Source: Paramicrobacterium humi (GTDB lineage: Bacteria > Actinomycetota > Actinomycetes > Actinomycetales > Microbacteriaceae). Taken from it: a stretch of DNA of 64,000 nucleotides. Under the pieces are notes generated by a model. It was not told where the DNA came from and searched no databases. It saw only the letters and a program-made list of their open reading frames with translations. The stretch spans positions 186,001 to 250,000 of the forward strand of contig NZ_FNRY01000002.1 in assembly GCF_900105715.1 (NCBI RefSeq), given 5' to 3'. Positions 43,801-56,162 of this stretch are shown one piece after another. Position numbers and translations under genes: made by a program. Position 1 is the first letter of the stretch. Every line of letters begins with the position of its first letter.

Positions 43801-46023
43801 TCACGATCGGCGACGCAGCCACAGCGCGCCGAGGGGCGGCAGAGTCAGCTCCGCCGACGCCGGGCGGCCCGCCCACGGGCGGTCTTCGGCGCGCACGACG
43901 CCAAGATTGCCCACGCCAGAGCCGCCGAAGTCGGCGGCATCCGTATTGAGGATCTCGTCCCACTCGCCCGCGTGAGGGAGCCCGACGCGATACGGCCCGA
44001 CCGGTATTCCCGAGAAGTTGACGAGAATGGCGATCTCGCCGCCTGCGCTGTCGCGCCGGAGGAACGCGACGACGCTGTGCTCGGAGTCGCCGCCGTCGAT
44101 CCACTCGAAGCCGGCCGGGTCGTTGTCGAGTTCCCAGAGCGCCGGATTGCCGCGGTACACGCGGTTCAATTGCACGACGATGTCGAAGAGCCCCTTGTGC
44201 GCCGGCTGGTCGAGGATCCACCAGTCGAGCCCGCGAGCCTCTGACCACTCCGATGGCTGCCCGAACTCCTGTCCCATGAACAGCAGCTGCTTGCCCGGAT
44301 GCGACCACATGAACGCCAGGTACGCGCGCATGTTCGCGAGCTTCTGCCAATGGTCTCCGGGCATCTTCTGCAGCAGTGAGCCCTTGCCGTGAACCACTTC
44401 GTCATGGCTGATGGGCAGGAGATAGTTCTCGCTGAACGCGTAGAGGAACGAGAACGTGATCTCGTTGTGGTGATACGAGCGGTACATGGGGTCCTCGTGC
44501 ATGTACTGCAGCGAGTCGTGCATCCAGCCCATGTTCCACTTGAGCCCGAACCCGAGGCCGCCTGCCGAGGTCGGGGCGGTGACGCCGCTCCAGTTCGTCG
44601 ACTCCTCGGCGATCATGACGATGCCCGGGTTGCGGCGGTACGCCGTCGCGTTTGCCTCCTGCAGGAAGCTGATCGCCTCGAGGTTCTCGTTTCCGCCGTG
44701 CTGATTCGGCAGCCACTGCCCGGGTTCGCGGGAGTAGTCGAGATACAGCATCGACGCGACGGCGTCCACGCGCAGCCCGTCGACGTGGAACTCCTCGAGC
44801 CAGTACAGCGCGTTGGCGACGAGGAAGTTCCGCACTTCGGGGCGGCCGAAGTCGAAGATGTACGTTCCCCAGTCCTTGTGCTCGCCGCGCCGCGGATCGG
44901 GATGCTCGTACAGCGGCTCGCCGTCGAAGCGAGCGAGCGCCCACTCGTCGGTCGCGAAATGCCCGGGCACCCAGTCCATGATCACGCCGATGCCGGCGCG
45001 GTGCAGCCGGTCGATGAGATAGCGCAGGTCGTCGGGCGCGCCGAAGCGGCTCGTCGGCGCATAGTATCCCGTCACCTGGTAGCCCCACGAGCCGCCGAAG
45101 GGGTGTTCGGCAAGGGGAAGGAACTCGACGTGCGTGAAGCCGAGCTCGCCGACGTACTCGATGAGATGGTCGGCGAGCTCCCGATAGCCGAACCCCGGCC
45201 GCCAGGAGCCGAGGTGCACTTCGTACACGCTCAACGGCCCCGTGTGCGGGTCTGCTGAGGCGCGACGCTGCAGCCACGCGCCGTCGCCCCACTCATGACC
45301 GCTCGTCGTCACTATCGACGCGGTGCTGCCCTCGGTCTCTGCGAACCGCGCCATCGGGTCGGCCCGGCGGACCCAGCCGCCGACGCCGAGAATCTCGAAC
45401 TTGTACAGGGCACCGTCGCCCACACCGGGCACGAACAGCTCCCACACCCCTGAAGAGCCGAGCCGGCGCATGGGGTACGCCGCGCCGTCCCATGAATTGA
45501 ACGTGCCGACAACGCGCACTCCGCGCGCATTCGGCGCCCACACCGTGAAGGCGGTACCGGCGACGTCGCGTTCGAAACCCACGACGGTGCGCGTGTGGGC
45601 GCCGAGCGCGCGCCACAGCTCCTCGTGCCGCCCTTCGCCGATCAGGTGCAGGTCGAGCTCCCCGATCGTCGGCAGGAACCGGTACGGGTCATCGGCGATC
45701 CAGCGGCCGCCGTCCTCGTAGGCGGCCTCGATGCGGTAGTCGCAGAGGCCAGCGACGTGGAAGCCCTCCCAGATGCCGCCGTAGACGTGGTGCAGTTCCA
45801 CGCGCGCCGTGTTGTCGAGCACCGCGACGACGCGCTTCGCGAGCGGGCGGAACGCGCGCACGACCGTGAGCGGATCGCCGACTTCGCTGCCGCCGACCGG
45901 ATGCTGGCCGAGCACGGCGTGCGGATCGGTGTGCGTGCCCGCGACGACGGCCGCGAGCGCCGCTTCGTCGGCCCGCGGCAGATCGATGCGGTCGCCGACC
46001 GAGTGCGGAGCATCAGACGTCAT
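43801..46023 (-). CDS. glgB: 1,4-alpha-glucan branching enzyme
   Basis: Introduces alpha-1,6 branches in glycogen or alpha-glucan. The 740-residue protein has an N-terminal CBM48 ([13 protein letters not shown]), a second CBM48, a GH13 core with [19 protein letters not shown] (nucleophile Asp), [13 protein letters not shown] (acid-base Glu), [16 protein letters not shown], and a C-terminal beta domain. It overlaps glgE by 11 bases and is translated after it. Products of GlgE and GlgB together make the branched alpha-glucan of Actinobacteria. Confidence 0.96.
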   Translation of the reverse strand: MTSDAPHSVGDRIDLPRADEAALAAVVAGTHTDPHAVLGQHPVGGSEVGDPLTVVRAFRPLAKRVVAVLDNTARVELHHVYGGIWEGFHVAGLCDYRIEAAYEDGGRWIADDPYRFLPTIGELDLHLIGEGRHEELWRALGAHTRTVVGFERDVAGTAFTVWAPNARGVRVVGTFNSWDGAAYPMRRLGSSGVWELFVPGVGDGALYKFEILGVGGWVRRADPMARFAETEGSTASIVTTSGHEWGDGAWLQRRASADPHTGPLSVYEVHLGSWRPGFGYRELADHLIEYVGELGFTHVEFLPLAEHPFGGSWGYQVTGYYAPTSRFGAPDDLRYLIDRLHRAGIGVIMDWVPGHFATDEWALARFDGEPLYEHPDPRRGEHKDWGTYIFDFGRPEVRNFLVANALYWLEEFHVDGLRVDAVASMLYLDYSREPGQWLPNQHGGNENLEAISFLQEANATAYRRNPGIVMIAEESTNWSGVTAPTSAGGLGFGLKWNMGWMHDSLQYMHEDPMYRSYHHNEITFSFLYAFSENYLLPISHDEVVHGKGSLLQKMPGDHWQKLANMRAYLAFMWSHPGKQLLFMGQEFGQPSEWSEARGLDWWILDQPAHKGLFDIVVQLNRVYRGNPALWELDNDPAGFEWIDGGDSEHSVVAFLRRDSAGGEIAILVNFSGIPVGPYRVGLPHAGEWDEILNTDAADFGGSGVGNLGVVRAEDRPWAGRPASAELTLPPLGALWLRRRS

Positions 46024-48004
46024 CGGGGGCCTCCACGATCTCGAGAATGTGCACCGGTGTTGTGAACGCGTCGAGCTTCACGTACTGGTGCTCGGTCCAG
46101 GTCCATTCGGCGCCGGTGATGAGCTCGCGCACGTGGAACGCGGCCCCGGGAGCGAGGCCGAGCGCGGCGGCATCCAAGTGAATCGTCGTCTCCCTCACGG
46201 AGTGCGGATCCACATTCGCGACGACGATGACGGTGTCGGGCCGTCCTGTGGTCGTGAACTCGCCCGCGAGGTGCTTCGAGTAGACGAGGATCGCGTCGTC
46301 CTCGCTGTGGTGCAGCACGAGGTTGCGCAGCTGGCCGAGAGCGGGGTGCGAGCGACGGATGCCGTTGAGGATGCCGAGCAACAGCGCGAGCGAGCGATCT
46401 TCCGCTTCGGCGGCCGCGAAATCGCGCGGCTTGTACTCGTACTTCTCGTTGTCGATGTTCTCTTCCGAGCCGGGCCGTGCGACGTTCTCGAACAGCTCGA
46501 AGCCGGAGTACACGCCCCACAGCGGTGCCGCGGTCGCGGCGATAGCGGCGCGGATCGTGTACGCGGCCGGGCCGCCGAACTGCAGGTACTCGGTCAGGAT
46601 ATCGGGAGTGTTCACAAACAGGTTCGGGCGCAGGTAGTCGGCCGTCTCCGCGCTGATCGAGGTGAGGAACTCCTCGAGCTCCTGCTTGGTGTTGCGCCAC
46701 GTGAAGTAGCTGTAGCTCTGCTGGAACCCGACTTTCGCGAGCGTGCGCATCATCGCGGGCCTCGTGAACGCTTCGGCGAGGAACACGACGTCGGGGTCCG
46801 TCGCCGTCACCTCCGCGATGAGCCACTCCCAGAACGCCACGGGCTTCGTGTGCGGATTGTCGACGCGGAAGATGCGCACTCCGAACGAGATCCAGTGCCG
46901 CACGATGCGCAGCACCTCCGCGCGAATGCCGTCGGGGTCGTTGTCGAAGTTGACGGGGTAGATGTCCTGGTACTTCTTCGGCGGGTTCTCGGCGTACGCG
47001 ATCGTGCCGTCGGGAAGCGTCGTGAACCACTCCGGGTGCTCCGTCACCCACGGGTGATCGGGCGAGGCCTGCAGGGCGAGGTCGAGGGCGATCTCGAGCC
47101 CGAGCGACCTCGCCCTGGCCAGGAACGCGGCGAAGTCCTTCTTGGTGCCGAGATCGGGGTGGATGCTGTCGTGCCCGCCCTCCGCGGAGCCGATCGCCCA
47201 CGGCGAGCCCGGGTCGTTCGGCCCCGCGTCGAGCGTGTTGTTCGGGCCCTTGCGGAACGCGCGCCCGATCGGGTGGATCGGCGGAAGGTACACGACGTCG
47301 AAGCCCATCGCGGCCACGGCCGGCAGCCGCTTCGCCGCCGTGCGGAAGGTTCCGGAACTCCACGAGCCGTCGCGACGCTTCTTCGCTCCCTCGCTGCGCG
47401 GGAAGAACTCGTACCAGGAGCCGACGCCCGCGCGGGAGCGCTCAACTCGCAGCGGCATCGTCTCGGTCTCGGCGTGCAGCGTGAACATCGGGCGCTCCGC
47501 CGCGATCTGCGCGAGCCGGGCGTCATCGACGAGCGCGCGCCGGTCGGCGTCGGGCCTCGCGAGCTCGGTCGCGCACGCGGTGAGATAGCGACGCTCGGCC
47601 GCCGGCCGCGAACGATCGGATGCCGCTGCCGTGAGCAGCTCACGGCCCATCGCGTACATGAGCTCAACGTCGACGCCCGCGTCGATCTTCGTCGCGGCAT
47701 TGTGCGCCCACGTCGCGAACTCGTCGCCGTATCCCTCGAAGCGGAACGACCACGAGCCCGCGCGATCGGGCTGGGCGAGGACGCGCCAGCGGTCGGTTCC
47801 GGGCGCCGCCTCCGCGAGAGGCAGAACACGGCTCTCCCCGTCAGGGTCCGTCAGCACGAGCCGCACGCCGATCGCGTCGTGACCCTCCCGGAACGCCGTC
47901 ACCTCGAACGGGACGACCTCCCCGGCGAACGCCTTCGCGGGCCACCTCCCGCAGTCGACGACGGGAGAAGCTCCGAGCAGAGGAATGCGTCCGATCTGTT
48001 CCAC
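46013..48004 (-). CDS. glgE: Alpha-1,4-glucan:maltose-1-phosphate maltosyltransferase (GlgE)
   Basis: Extends alpha-1,4-glucan chains by transferring maltose from maltose 1-phosphate; GH13_3 family. The 663-residue protein has [20 protein letters not shown] at the start, the core [38 protein letters not shown] (nucleophile Asp), [14 protein letters not shown] (acid-base Glu) and [16 protein letters not shown]. The GTG at 48004 is preceded at exactly six bases by TACGGT. glgB follows with overlap. No treS or pep2 lies in the window, so the maltose-1-phosphate source must be encoded elsewhere. Confidence 0.95.
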   Translation of the reverse strand: MEQIGRIPLLGASPVVDCGRWPAKAFAGEVVPFEVTAFREGHDAIGVRLVLTDPDGESRVLPLAEAAPGTDRWRVLAQPDRAGSWSFRFEGYGDEFATWAHNAATKIDAGVDVELMYAMGRELLTAAASDRSRPAAERRYLTACATELARPDADRRALVDDARLAQIAAERPMFTLHAETETMPLRVERSRAGVGSWYEFFPRSEGAKKRRDGSWSSGTFRTAAKRLPAVAAMGFDVVYLPPIHPIGRAFRKGPNNTLDAGPNDPGSPWAIGSAEGGHDSIHPDLGTKKDFAAFLARARSLGLEIALDLALQASPDHPWVTEHPEWFTTLPDGTIAYAENPPKKYQDIYPVNFDNDPDGIRAEVLRIVRHWISFGVRIFRVDNPHTKPVAFWEWLIAEVTATDPDVVFLAEAFTRPAMMRTLAKVGFQQSYSYFTWRNTKQELEEFLTSISAETADYLRPNLFVNTPDILTEYLQFGGPAAYTIRAAIAATAAPLWGVYSGFELFENVARPGSEENIDNEKYEYKPRDFAAAEAEDRSLALLLGILNGIRRSHPALGQLRNLVLHHSEDDAILVYSKHLAGEFTTTGRPDTVIVVANVDPHSVRETTIHLDAAALGLAPGAAFHVRELITGAEWTWTEHQYVKLDAFTTPVHILEIVEAPDDV

Positions 48005-48010
48005 ATCTTG

Positions 48011-48016
48011 ACCGTA
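48011..48016 (-). promoter_or_regulatory. -10 box of glgE (leaderless type)
   Basis: Minus-strand TACGGT followed by six bases and the GTG at 48004. Confidence 0.5.
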
Positions 48017-48065
48017 CCGGCTCGAGCCGCCATCGACCAGAGCGGCGACGCGGGCGGCGTGCTTC

Positions 48066-48560
48066 TCAGCCGGCGATGGGCGCGACGCGCGCTCGCGTCA
48101 GCGCGACGAGCTGCTGCGGGTCGAGCTCGATGTCCAATCCGCGGCGTCCCCCGGAGACGAGGATCGTCTCGTGCTCGATCGCCGAGGCGTCGAGCACCGT
48201 CGGAAGCGCGGTCTTCTGCCCGATGGGGCTGATCCCGCCGACGACATATCCGGTCTTGCGCTCGGCCTCCCGCGGGTCGGCCAACACCGCGCGCTTGCCT
48301 CCGACGGCCGCCGCGAGGGCTTTGAGCGAGAGCTTGCCCGCGACCGGCACGATGCCGACGACGAGGCGCGCGTCCACGTCGCACAGCAGCGTCTTGAAGA
48401 CGCGCTCGGCCTCGATTCCGAGCTTGTCCGCCGCTTCGAGCCCGAACGAGCCCGCCGACGGGTCGTGTTCGTAGCCGCGCAGCGTGAACGGGATGCCCGC
48501 CTTCGTCAGCGCGGCAGTCGCCGGTGTTCCGGTCGACGCTCGCGCTCGCTTCGGGCTCAC
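48066..48560 (-). CDS. ybaK: Cys-tRNA(Pro)/Cys-tRNA(Cys) deacylase YbaK
   Basis: Trans-editing enzyme that removes Cys wrongly loaded on tRNA-Pro. The 164-residue protein contains the YbaK/ProX wording KAGIPFTLRGYEHDPSAG, the conserved Lys in RVFKTLLCDVD, and GGISPIGQKTALPTVLD. It sits inside the glycogen cluster; its GTG overlaps the glgX stop (GTGA), a purely positional link as far as I can tell. Confidence 0.92.
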   Translation of the reverse strand: MSPKRARASTGTPATAALTKAGIPFTLRGYEHDPSAGSFGLEAADKLGIEAERVFKTLLCDVDARLVVGIVPVAGKLSLKALAAAVGGKRAVLADPREAERKTGYVVGGISPIGQKTALPTVLDASAIEHETILVSGGRRGLDIELDPQQLVALTRARVAPIAG

Positions 48561-50605
48561 GACTCGACGGCGCCGGCGGAGCGGTGCACGCGGAACAGCG
48601 ACATCGACGCGGGAGCGATTCCGATGACATCGCCCGGCGTGCGCGTCTCCGGGTCGGCTCTCGGCCGGTCGTCGGCGCTGCTCCAGAGGTGCTCGTACCG
48701 GTTGATGCGGTCAAGGCGCGGCAGCGTGACGACGCCGGGGATCTCGTTGCCGTGCACGACGAGCAGCACGCTGTTGACCTTCTCCTCGCCGTACGGCGTC
48801 GACGTCGCGAGGTACTGCAGGGTGCGCTGCCGGCCGTCCTGCCAGTCCTCTTCGCTCATCGTGTTGCCGAGACTGTCGAACCACGTCATGGTGCTCGAGC
48901 CGGGGACCTTCTCGTCCGCACGCGCGAACTTCTGCGGCCGCAGCGCGAGGTTCTCGTGCCGAAGGGTGATGAGGCGGCGCGCGTGCGCAAGCAGGTCGTC
49001 CTGCCACTGATCGCGCTGGTACGGCAGCCAGGTGAGCGGGGAATCGTGGCAGTACGGGTTATTGTTTCCCTCTTGTGAGCGGCCGAACTCGTCGCCCGCC
49101 GTGATCATCGGCACTCCGGACGACAGCAGCAGTGTCGCGAGCAGGTTGCGCATCGCCTTACGACGCACCCACTGGATCTCGCGATCGCCCGTCGGGCCTT
49201 CGACGCCGTGGTTGAACGAGAGGTTGTTGTCGGTGCCGTCCGCGCCGTCTTCCTTGTTGGCCTCGTTGTGCTTGACGTCATACGAGACGAGATCGGCGAG
49301 GGTGAAGCCGTCGTGGGCGCTGATGAAGTTGACGGATGCCAGCGGGCCGCGCTCCGCCGAGAACGTGTTCGACGAGCCGGCCAACCGCGTCGCGAAGCCG
49401 CCGATGCCGACGGGCGCGCGGCCCGTCTGCCGGGCGTAGGCGATATCGGTGAGCCAGAACGACCGCGCCCGGTTGCGGAACTTGTCGTTCCACTCCGACC
49501 AGCCGTCGGGGAAGTTTCCGGTCTGCCAGCCACCGACGCCGACATCCCACGGTTCGGCGATGAGCTTCGAGGCGCTGAGCACCGGGTCCGCGCTGATCGC
49601 GGCGAGCAGCGGGTGCTCCCGAGAGTACTCGTGATGCTCACCGCGCCCGAGCGCCGTCGCGAGATCGAAGCGGAAGCCGTCGACCTGCAGCTCCGTCGCC
49701 CAGTAGCGCAGCGAGTCCAGCACGAGTTGCGCCGCAGCAGGGGTCGACGTGTTGAGCGTGTTGCCGACACCCGTCGTGTCGATGTACTCGCAGTCCTCGC
49801 CCTGGCGGTAGTAGGAGGCGTCGTCGATGCCCCGCAGGCTCAGCGTGGGCCCCTTGGGCCCTTCCTCCGCCGTGTGGTTGTAGACGACGTCGAGAATGAC
49901 CTCGAGCTCTGCCTCATGCAGCCGCCGCACCATCTGCTTGAACTCGCGCAGCACCGCCGAGGGGCCTTCGGCGCGCGCGGACTCGCTCGCATACGCCGGG
50001 TGGGGGGCGAAGAACGCGAGAGTGTTGTACCCCCAGTAGTTCGCCAGCTCGTTCTCGAGCAGGCGTTGCTCCGAGCGGAACGCCTGAACGGGCAGCAGCT
50101 CGATGCTCGTCACGCCAAGGTTCTTCAGTCTCGCTATGGACTCGTCGTGGGCGAGGCCAGCGTAGGTTCCCCGCAGCTCCTCCGGAATGGCGCGGTTCTG
50201 CTTCGAGTACCCCTTGACGTGCGTCTCGTAGATGATGGTGTCCTGGAGTGCGATGCGCGGTTTCGGGATCTCGCCCCAGTCGAAGGACTCGTCGACGGCG
50301 ACGGAGCGGTACCCGCCGTCGCCGTCCGAGACGACGCCTTTCGCGTACGGGTCAAGCAGGACGACGCTGGGGTCGAAACGCCCGTTCTCGCCGGCGACGC
50401 GGAAGCCGTAGCCGGTCCCGGGGCGCAGCGCGCTCGAGTGCGCCATCCACACGTCGCCGTCGCCGCGCTCCATCGGCACCCGTTGCTCGTCGTCGCCGAA
50501 GACCACGAGCTCGATGCTCGTCGCGTTGTGCGACCACACGCTCACGGCGCCGCCGTCGTCCGTCAGCTGAAGCCCGAGGGGGAGAAGGGTTTCGGCTGTC
50601 ATCAT
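48557..50605 (-). CDS. glgX: Glycogen debranching enzyme GlgX (isoamylase type)
   Basis: Hydrolyses alpha-1,6 branches, GH13_11 family. The reading frame stays open another 1.7 kb upstream, but that part is antisense to nifS-mnmA. The real start is MMTAETLLPLGLQLTDDGG at 50605 (682 residues), with a TACTCT box seven bases before. Motifs: ATSIELVVFGDD (CBM48), VILDVVYNHTAEEG, VDGFRFDLATALGRG (nucleophile Asp), KLIAEPWDVGVGGWQTGNFP (acid-base Glu) and FISAHDGFTLADLVSY. It probably heads a short operon with ybaK. Confidence 0.94.
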   Translation of the reverse strand: MMTAETLLPLGLQLTDDGGAVSVWSHNATSIELVVFGDDEQRVPMERGDGDVWMAHSSALRPGTGYGFRVAGENGRFDPSVVLLDPYAKGVVSDGDGGYRSVAVDESFDWGEIPKPRIALQDTIIYETHVKGYSKQNRAIPEELRGTYAGLAHDESIARLKNLGVTSIELLPVQAFRSEQRLLENELANYWGYNTLAFFAPHPAYASESARAEGPSAVLREFKQMVRRLHEAELEVILDVVYNHTAEEGPKGPTLSLRGIDDASYYRQGEDCEYIDTTGVGNTLNTSTPAAAQLVLDSLRYWATELQVDGFRFDLATALGRGEHHEYSREHPLLAAISADPVLSASKLIAEPWDVGVGGWQTGNFPDGWSEWNDKFRNRARSFWLTDIAYARQTGRAPVGIGGFATRLAGSSNTFSAERGPLASVNFISAHDGFTLADLVSYDVKHNEANKEDGADGTDNNLSFNHGVEGPTGDREIQWVRRKAMRNLLATLLLSSGVPMITAGDEFGRSQEGNNNPYCHDSPLTWLPYQRDQWQDDLLAHARRLITLRHENLALRPQKFARADEKVPGSSTMTWFDSLGNTMSEEDWQDGRQRTLQYLATSTPYGEEKVNSVLLVVHGNEIPGVVTLPRLDRINRYEHLWSSADDRPRADPETRTPGDVIGIAPASMSLFRVHRSAGAVES

Positions 50606-50612
50606 GGGCTCT

Positions 50613-50618
50613 AGAGTA
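50613..50618 (-). promoter_or_regulatory. -10 box of glgX (near-leaderless)
   Basis: Minus-strand TACTCT ends seven bases before the ATG at 50605. No Shine-Dalgarno sequence. A second ATG directly follows the first. Confidence 0.4.
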
Positions 50619-50671
50619 GTGGGAGAAGGTTGAGGAGACGGCGCGTGCGCCGTGCAGCGGGAGGAACGATC

Positions 50672-51889
50672 GTGAGCGTGTATCTCGACCACGCTGCGAC
50701 GACGCCGATGCGCGCTGAAGCGCTGACAGCATACACCGACGCGCTCCGGCTCGTCGGGAATCCCGCCTCCATCCACTCGAGCGGACAGCGCGCCAAGCAG
50801 CTGCTCGAGGAATCCCGCGAGGTCATCGCCGCCTCCCTCGGCTGCGACTCCATCGAGGCGATCCTCACGTCGGGCGGGACGGAGTCGATAAATCTGGCGC
50901 TCAAGGGACTGTACTGGAAGCGGAACGCCGCCGGCGACCGTCCCGTCGTGCTCGCGCCGGGCGGAGAGCATCACGCGACGATCGACACTCTCGAGTGGCT
51001 CGCCGCGCACGACGGCGCCGACATGCGCTGGATGCCGCTCGACGCCGACGGCGCGCTGCGTCCCGAGGTCTTCGAGGCCGCGCTCGCCGAGGCCGGCGAC
51101 CGCGCGGCGCTTGCGACGGTCATTCTCGCGAACAACGAGGTGGGCACGATCCAACCCGTCGCGGCGCTCAGCCGCGTCGCGGCCGCTCACGGGGTTCCCC
51201 TCCACGTCGACGCCGTCGCCGCCTACGGGCACGTGCCGATCGACGTCGCTCGGCTGCGGGCCGAGAGCAGATCGGCGGGCGAGGCCGGTCTCGTCGCCCT
51301 GAGCGTCTCGGCGCACAAGATCGGAGGACCGGTCGGCGTCGGCGCGCTCTACCTCGCGCGCACGGCGGTCATCGAGCCGCTCCTGCACGGCGGAGGGCAG
51401 CAGCGGCAAGTGCGCTCGGGCACGCAAGACGTCGCGGGCGGCATCGCCTTCGCCGCGGCGGCGCGCGTCGCGACAGCGGAACTCGACGCAGAGTCGCGGC
51501 GGCTCCGCGCGCTGCGGAACAGGCTCGTCGAGGGCGTGCGGCAGCGGGTCCCGGATGCCGTCCTCAACGGCCCCGCCGACGATGCGCGGCTGCCGGGCAA
51601 CGCGCACTTCAGCTTCCCCGGCTGCGAGGGGGACTCGCTCCTGTTCCTGCTCGACATGGCCGGAGTCGCCGTATCGACCGGGTCGGCGTGCCAGGCCGGC
51701 ATCCCCGAGCCCTCGCACGTGCTGCGCGCCATGGGCAGAAGCGAGACCGAGGCGAGGGGAGCGCTCCGCATCACGATGGGGCACACGACAACGGACGCCG
51801 ACGTCGACGCTTTCCTCGATGCGCTTCCCGGCGCGTACCGGCAGGCGGCGAAGGCCGGCTTCGCCGACCGGGACGTCCCGCGCCGCTGA
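50672..51889 (+). CDS. Cysteine desulfurase (NifS/IscS family)
   Basis: PLP enzyme converting cysteine to alanine and a persulfide, here most likely feeding MnmA next door. Start MSVYLDHAATTPMRAEALTA at a GTG with GGGAGGAA upstream; 405 residues. PLP Lys216 is in VSAHKIGGPVGVGALYL; ILTSGGTESINLALKG and LHVDAVAAYGHV bind the cofactor; the sulfur-accepting Cys340 is in STGSACQAGIPEPSHVLRAM. The short active-site loop is the NifS/IscS (type I) form. Confidence 0.92.
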   Translation: MSVYLDHAATTPMRAEALTAYTDALRLVGNPASIHSSGQRAKQLLEESREVIAASLGCDSIEAILTSGGTESINLALKGLYWKRNAAGDRPVVLAPGGEHHATIDTLEWLAAHDGADMRWMPLDADGALRPEVFEAALAEAGDRAALATVILANNEVGTIQPVAALSRVAAAHGVPLHVDAVAAYGHVPIDVARLRAESRSAGEAGLVALSVSAHKIGGPVGVGALYLARTAVIEPLLHGGGQQRQVRSGTQDVAGGIAFAAAARVATAELDAESRRLRALRNRLVEGVRQRVPDAVLNGPADDARLPGNAHFSFPGCEGDSLLFLLDMAGVAVSTGSACQAGIPEPSHVLRAMGRSETEARGALRITMGHTTTDADVDAFLDALPGAYRQAAKAGFADRDVPRR

Positions 51890-51907
51890 CGTCCAGCCTC
51901 GCCGACC

Positions 51908-51913
51908 TACACT
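51908..51913 (+). promoter_or_regulatory. -10 box of mnmA (leaderless type)
   Basis: TACACT followed by six bases and the ATG at 51920; no Shine-Dalgarno sequence. Confidence 0.5.
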
Positions 51914-51919
51914 GGAACG

Positions 51920-53041
51920 ATGAAGGTTCTCGCTGCCATGTCCGGAGGAGTCGACTCCGCCGTCGCCGCTGCCCGCGCCGTGGAGGCCGGCCACGAGGTC
52001 GTCGGCGTGCACCTTGCGCTCAGCCGCATGCCCGGCACGCTGCGCACGGGAAGCCGCGGCTGCTGCACGATCGAGGACTCGATGGACGCCCAGCGCGCGG
52101 CGAACATGATCGGCATCCCGTACTACGTCTGGGACTTCTCGGAGCGGTTCAAGCTCGACGTCGTCGACGATTTCATCGCCGAGTACGCGGCGGGGCGCAC
52201 CCCGAACCCGTGCATGCGGTGCAACGAGAAGATCAAGTTCGCCGCCCTGCTCGAGAAAGCGCTCGACCTCGGCTTCGACGCCGTGTGCACGGGCCACTAC
52301 GCCGACATCCGCGTCGACGACGACGGAAATCGCGAACTGCACCGCGCGAGCGCGTGGGCGAAGGACCAGTCATACGTGCTCGGCGTGCTCACCGCCGAGC
52401 AGCTCGAGCACGCGATGTTCCCGCTCGGCGACACGCCATCGAAGGCCCTCGTGCGCGAGGAGGCCGCGCGCCGCGGCTTCACTGTCGCGAGCAAGCCCGA
52501 CAGCCACGACATCTGCTTCATCCCCGACGGCGATACGAAGGGCTGGCTCGCCGAGCACGTGGGCAGCAAGGACGGCGAAATCCTCGACCGGGAGGGCAAC
52601 GTCGTCGGCAGCCACGAGGGCGCCCACGCCTACACGGTTGGGCAGCGCCGCGGCCTCAACCTCGGCGTCCCCGCGCCGGACGGGCGGCCGCGCTTCGTTC
52701 TCGAGGTCAAGCCGCGCACGAACGAGGTCGTCGTCGGCCCGAAGGAGGCGCTCGCGATCGCGGAGATCGCCGGGCACCGCTTCAGCTGGGCGGGCCTCGC
52801 GCCGCGGCATCCGGAATCCGAGTTCGCGTGCGAGGTGCAGATCCGTGCGCACGCCGATCCCGTCGCCGCGATCGGGGTCGTGCGGGATGATGAGCACGGG
52901 CAGCCCGAGTTCACCGTGCGACCGGAGACGCCGCTCGACGGCGTCGCGCCGGGACAGACCGCTGTTGTCTATGTGGGAACCCGCGTGCTCGGCCAGTTCA
53001 CGATCGATCGCACGGTCAGCGCCGTTCCGGTCGGCGCGTAG
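51920..53041 (+). CDS. mnmA: tRNA-specific 2-thiouridylase MnmA
   Basis: Makes 2-thiouridine at the wobble U34 of Lys, Glu and Gln tRNAs, using ATP and persulfide sulfur. The P-loop [11 protein letters not shown] starts at residue 7. Catalytic Cys98 is in [12 protein letters not shown] and Cys199 is in [13 protein letters not shown]. The 373-residue length and the RRGLNLG and EFACEVQIR blocks fit. The cysteine desulfurase gene ends 30 bases upstream, a logical sulfur source. Confidence 0.95.
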   Translation: MKVLAAMSGGVDSAVAAARAVEAGHEVVGVHLALSRMPGTLRTGSRGCCTIEDSMDAQRAANMIGIPYYVWDFSERFKLDVVDDFIAEYAAGRTPNPCMRCNEKIKFAALLEKALDLGFDAVCTGHYADIRVDDDGNRELHRASAWAKDQSYVLGVLTAEQLEHAMFPLGDTPSKALVREEAARRGFTVASKPDSHDICFIPDGDTKGWLAEHVGSKDGEILDREGNVVGSHEGAHAYTVGQRRGLNLGVPAPDGRPRFVLEVKPRTNEVVVGPKEALAIAEIAGHRFSWAGLAPRHPESEFACEVQIRAHADPVAAIGVVRDDEHGQPEFTVRPETPLDGVAPGQTAVVYVGTRVLGQFTIDRTVSAVPVGA

Positions 53042-53047
53042 CAGCGC

Positions 53048-53794
53048 TCAGCGGGCGTTGCGCGCCATGGCGGCGGCCTCGAGAAGCGCCTCCGCGATCG
53101 ACGCCTCGCGCGCCGGCTCGTAGCGCTCCTGCGGCACCGCCACGGTCATCGCGAGAGAGGGCTCACGCGCGATGCACGCGCCGAGCGCGACGACGCCCGG
53201 TTCGCTCTCGCCCACGTTCACCGCGTAGCCCGTCTCGCGGACCCGCCGGAGTTCGGTGCGCAGCCTGTCGAGGGACTTCGGCTTCTCGCCCCGCCACGGC
53301 GGCAGTCCCGTCGGATAAAGCGCCGCGATGGACGCATCGCCCAGATCCGCGAGAATCGCCTTGCCGCCCGAGGTCGTGAACGCGGGAGCGCGAGAGCCGA
53401 TGCGCAGCCCGATCCGCAAGAACTGGTGCCCTTCGATGCCATCGAGGAAGCGCACGTCGGGGCCCGTGAGGATCTGCAGGTGCACCGTCTCGGCGACCTT
53501 CTCGGCAAGACGCTCGAGGCTCGGCCGGAACTGCTTCACGATCGAACGCAGCTGATTTCCGTCGGTGCGCTGCCCGTTGAGCTTCGGACCCGGGTGGTAC
53601 AGCCGCTTCTCGCCCTGTTCCACGAACCCGCGGTGCGTCATGGTGGTCAGCAGCCGGTGCGCCGTCGACGGCGCGACGGACAGCTCATGTGCCGCATCCG
53701 TGACGCTCAGCGTGCCACGCTCGGTGAGCAGATCGAGGAGCGCCATCGCCCTGTCGACCGCCTCGACCCGATACGGATCAGAATTCTGCGCCAC
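53048..53794 (-). CDS. IclR-family transcriptional regulator
   Basis: Winged-helix repressor/activator of catabolic genes. The GTG at 53794 (MAQNSDPYRVEAVDRAMALL) is chosen over the one at 53812 because TACAGT lies exactly six bases before it; 248 residues. The helix-turn-helix is SVTDAAHELSVAPSTAHRLL; the effector domain has FLDGIEGHQFLRIGLRIGSR and GYAVNVGESEPGVVALGACI. It sits between mnmA and ligA with no catabolic gene nearby; the target and effector cannot be inferred. Confidence 0.9.
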   Translation of the reverse strand: MAQNSDPYRVEAVDRAMALLDLLTERGTLSVTDAAHELSVAPSTAHRLLTTMTHRGFVEQGEKRLYHPGPKLNGQRTDGNQLRSIVKQFRPSLERLAEKVAETVHLQILTGPDVRFLDGIEGHQFLRIGLRIGSRAPAFTTSGGKAILADLGDASIAALYPTGLPPWRGEKPKSLDRLRTELRRVRETGYAVNVGESEPGVVALGACIAREPSLAMTVAVPQERYEPAREASIAEALLEAAAMARNAR

Positions 53795-53800
53795 AGAATC

Positions 53801-53806
53801 ACTGTA
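53801..53806 (-). promoter_or_regulatory. -10 box of the IclR gene (leaderless type)
   Basis: Minus-strand TACAGT followed by six bases and the GTG at 53794. It places the alternative GTG at 53812 upstream of the transcript. Confidence 0.5.
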
Positions 53807-53885
53807 ACGCACGAGGACCCGGCGGCGGCAGACCTGATAAGGGGCGGCGGAGCCGCAAGCCCCTGCCGGCGTCGGCGGCTGCTTC

Positions 53886-56153
<2,268 letters not shown>

Positions 56154-56162
56154 CGCCGCGCG

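Noticed and set aside
50606-52342. Extra minus-strand frame ahead of glgX
   Set aside because: Antisense to nifS and mnmA. The conserved GlgX N-terminus begins at 50605.
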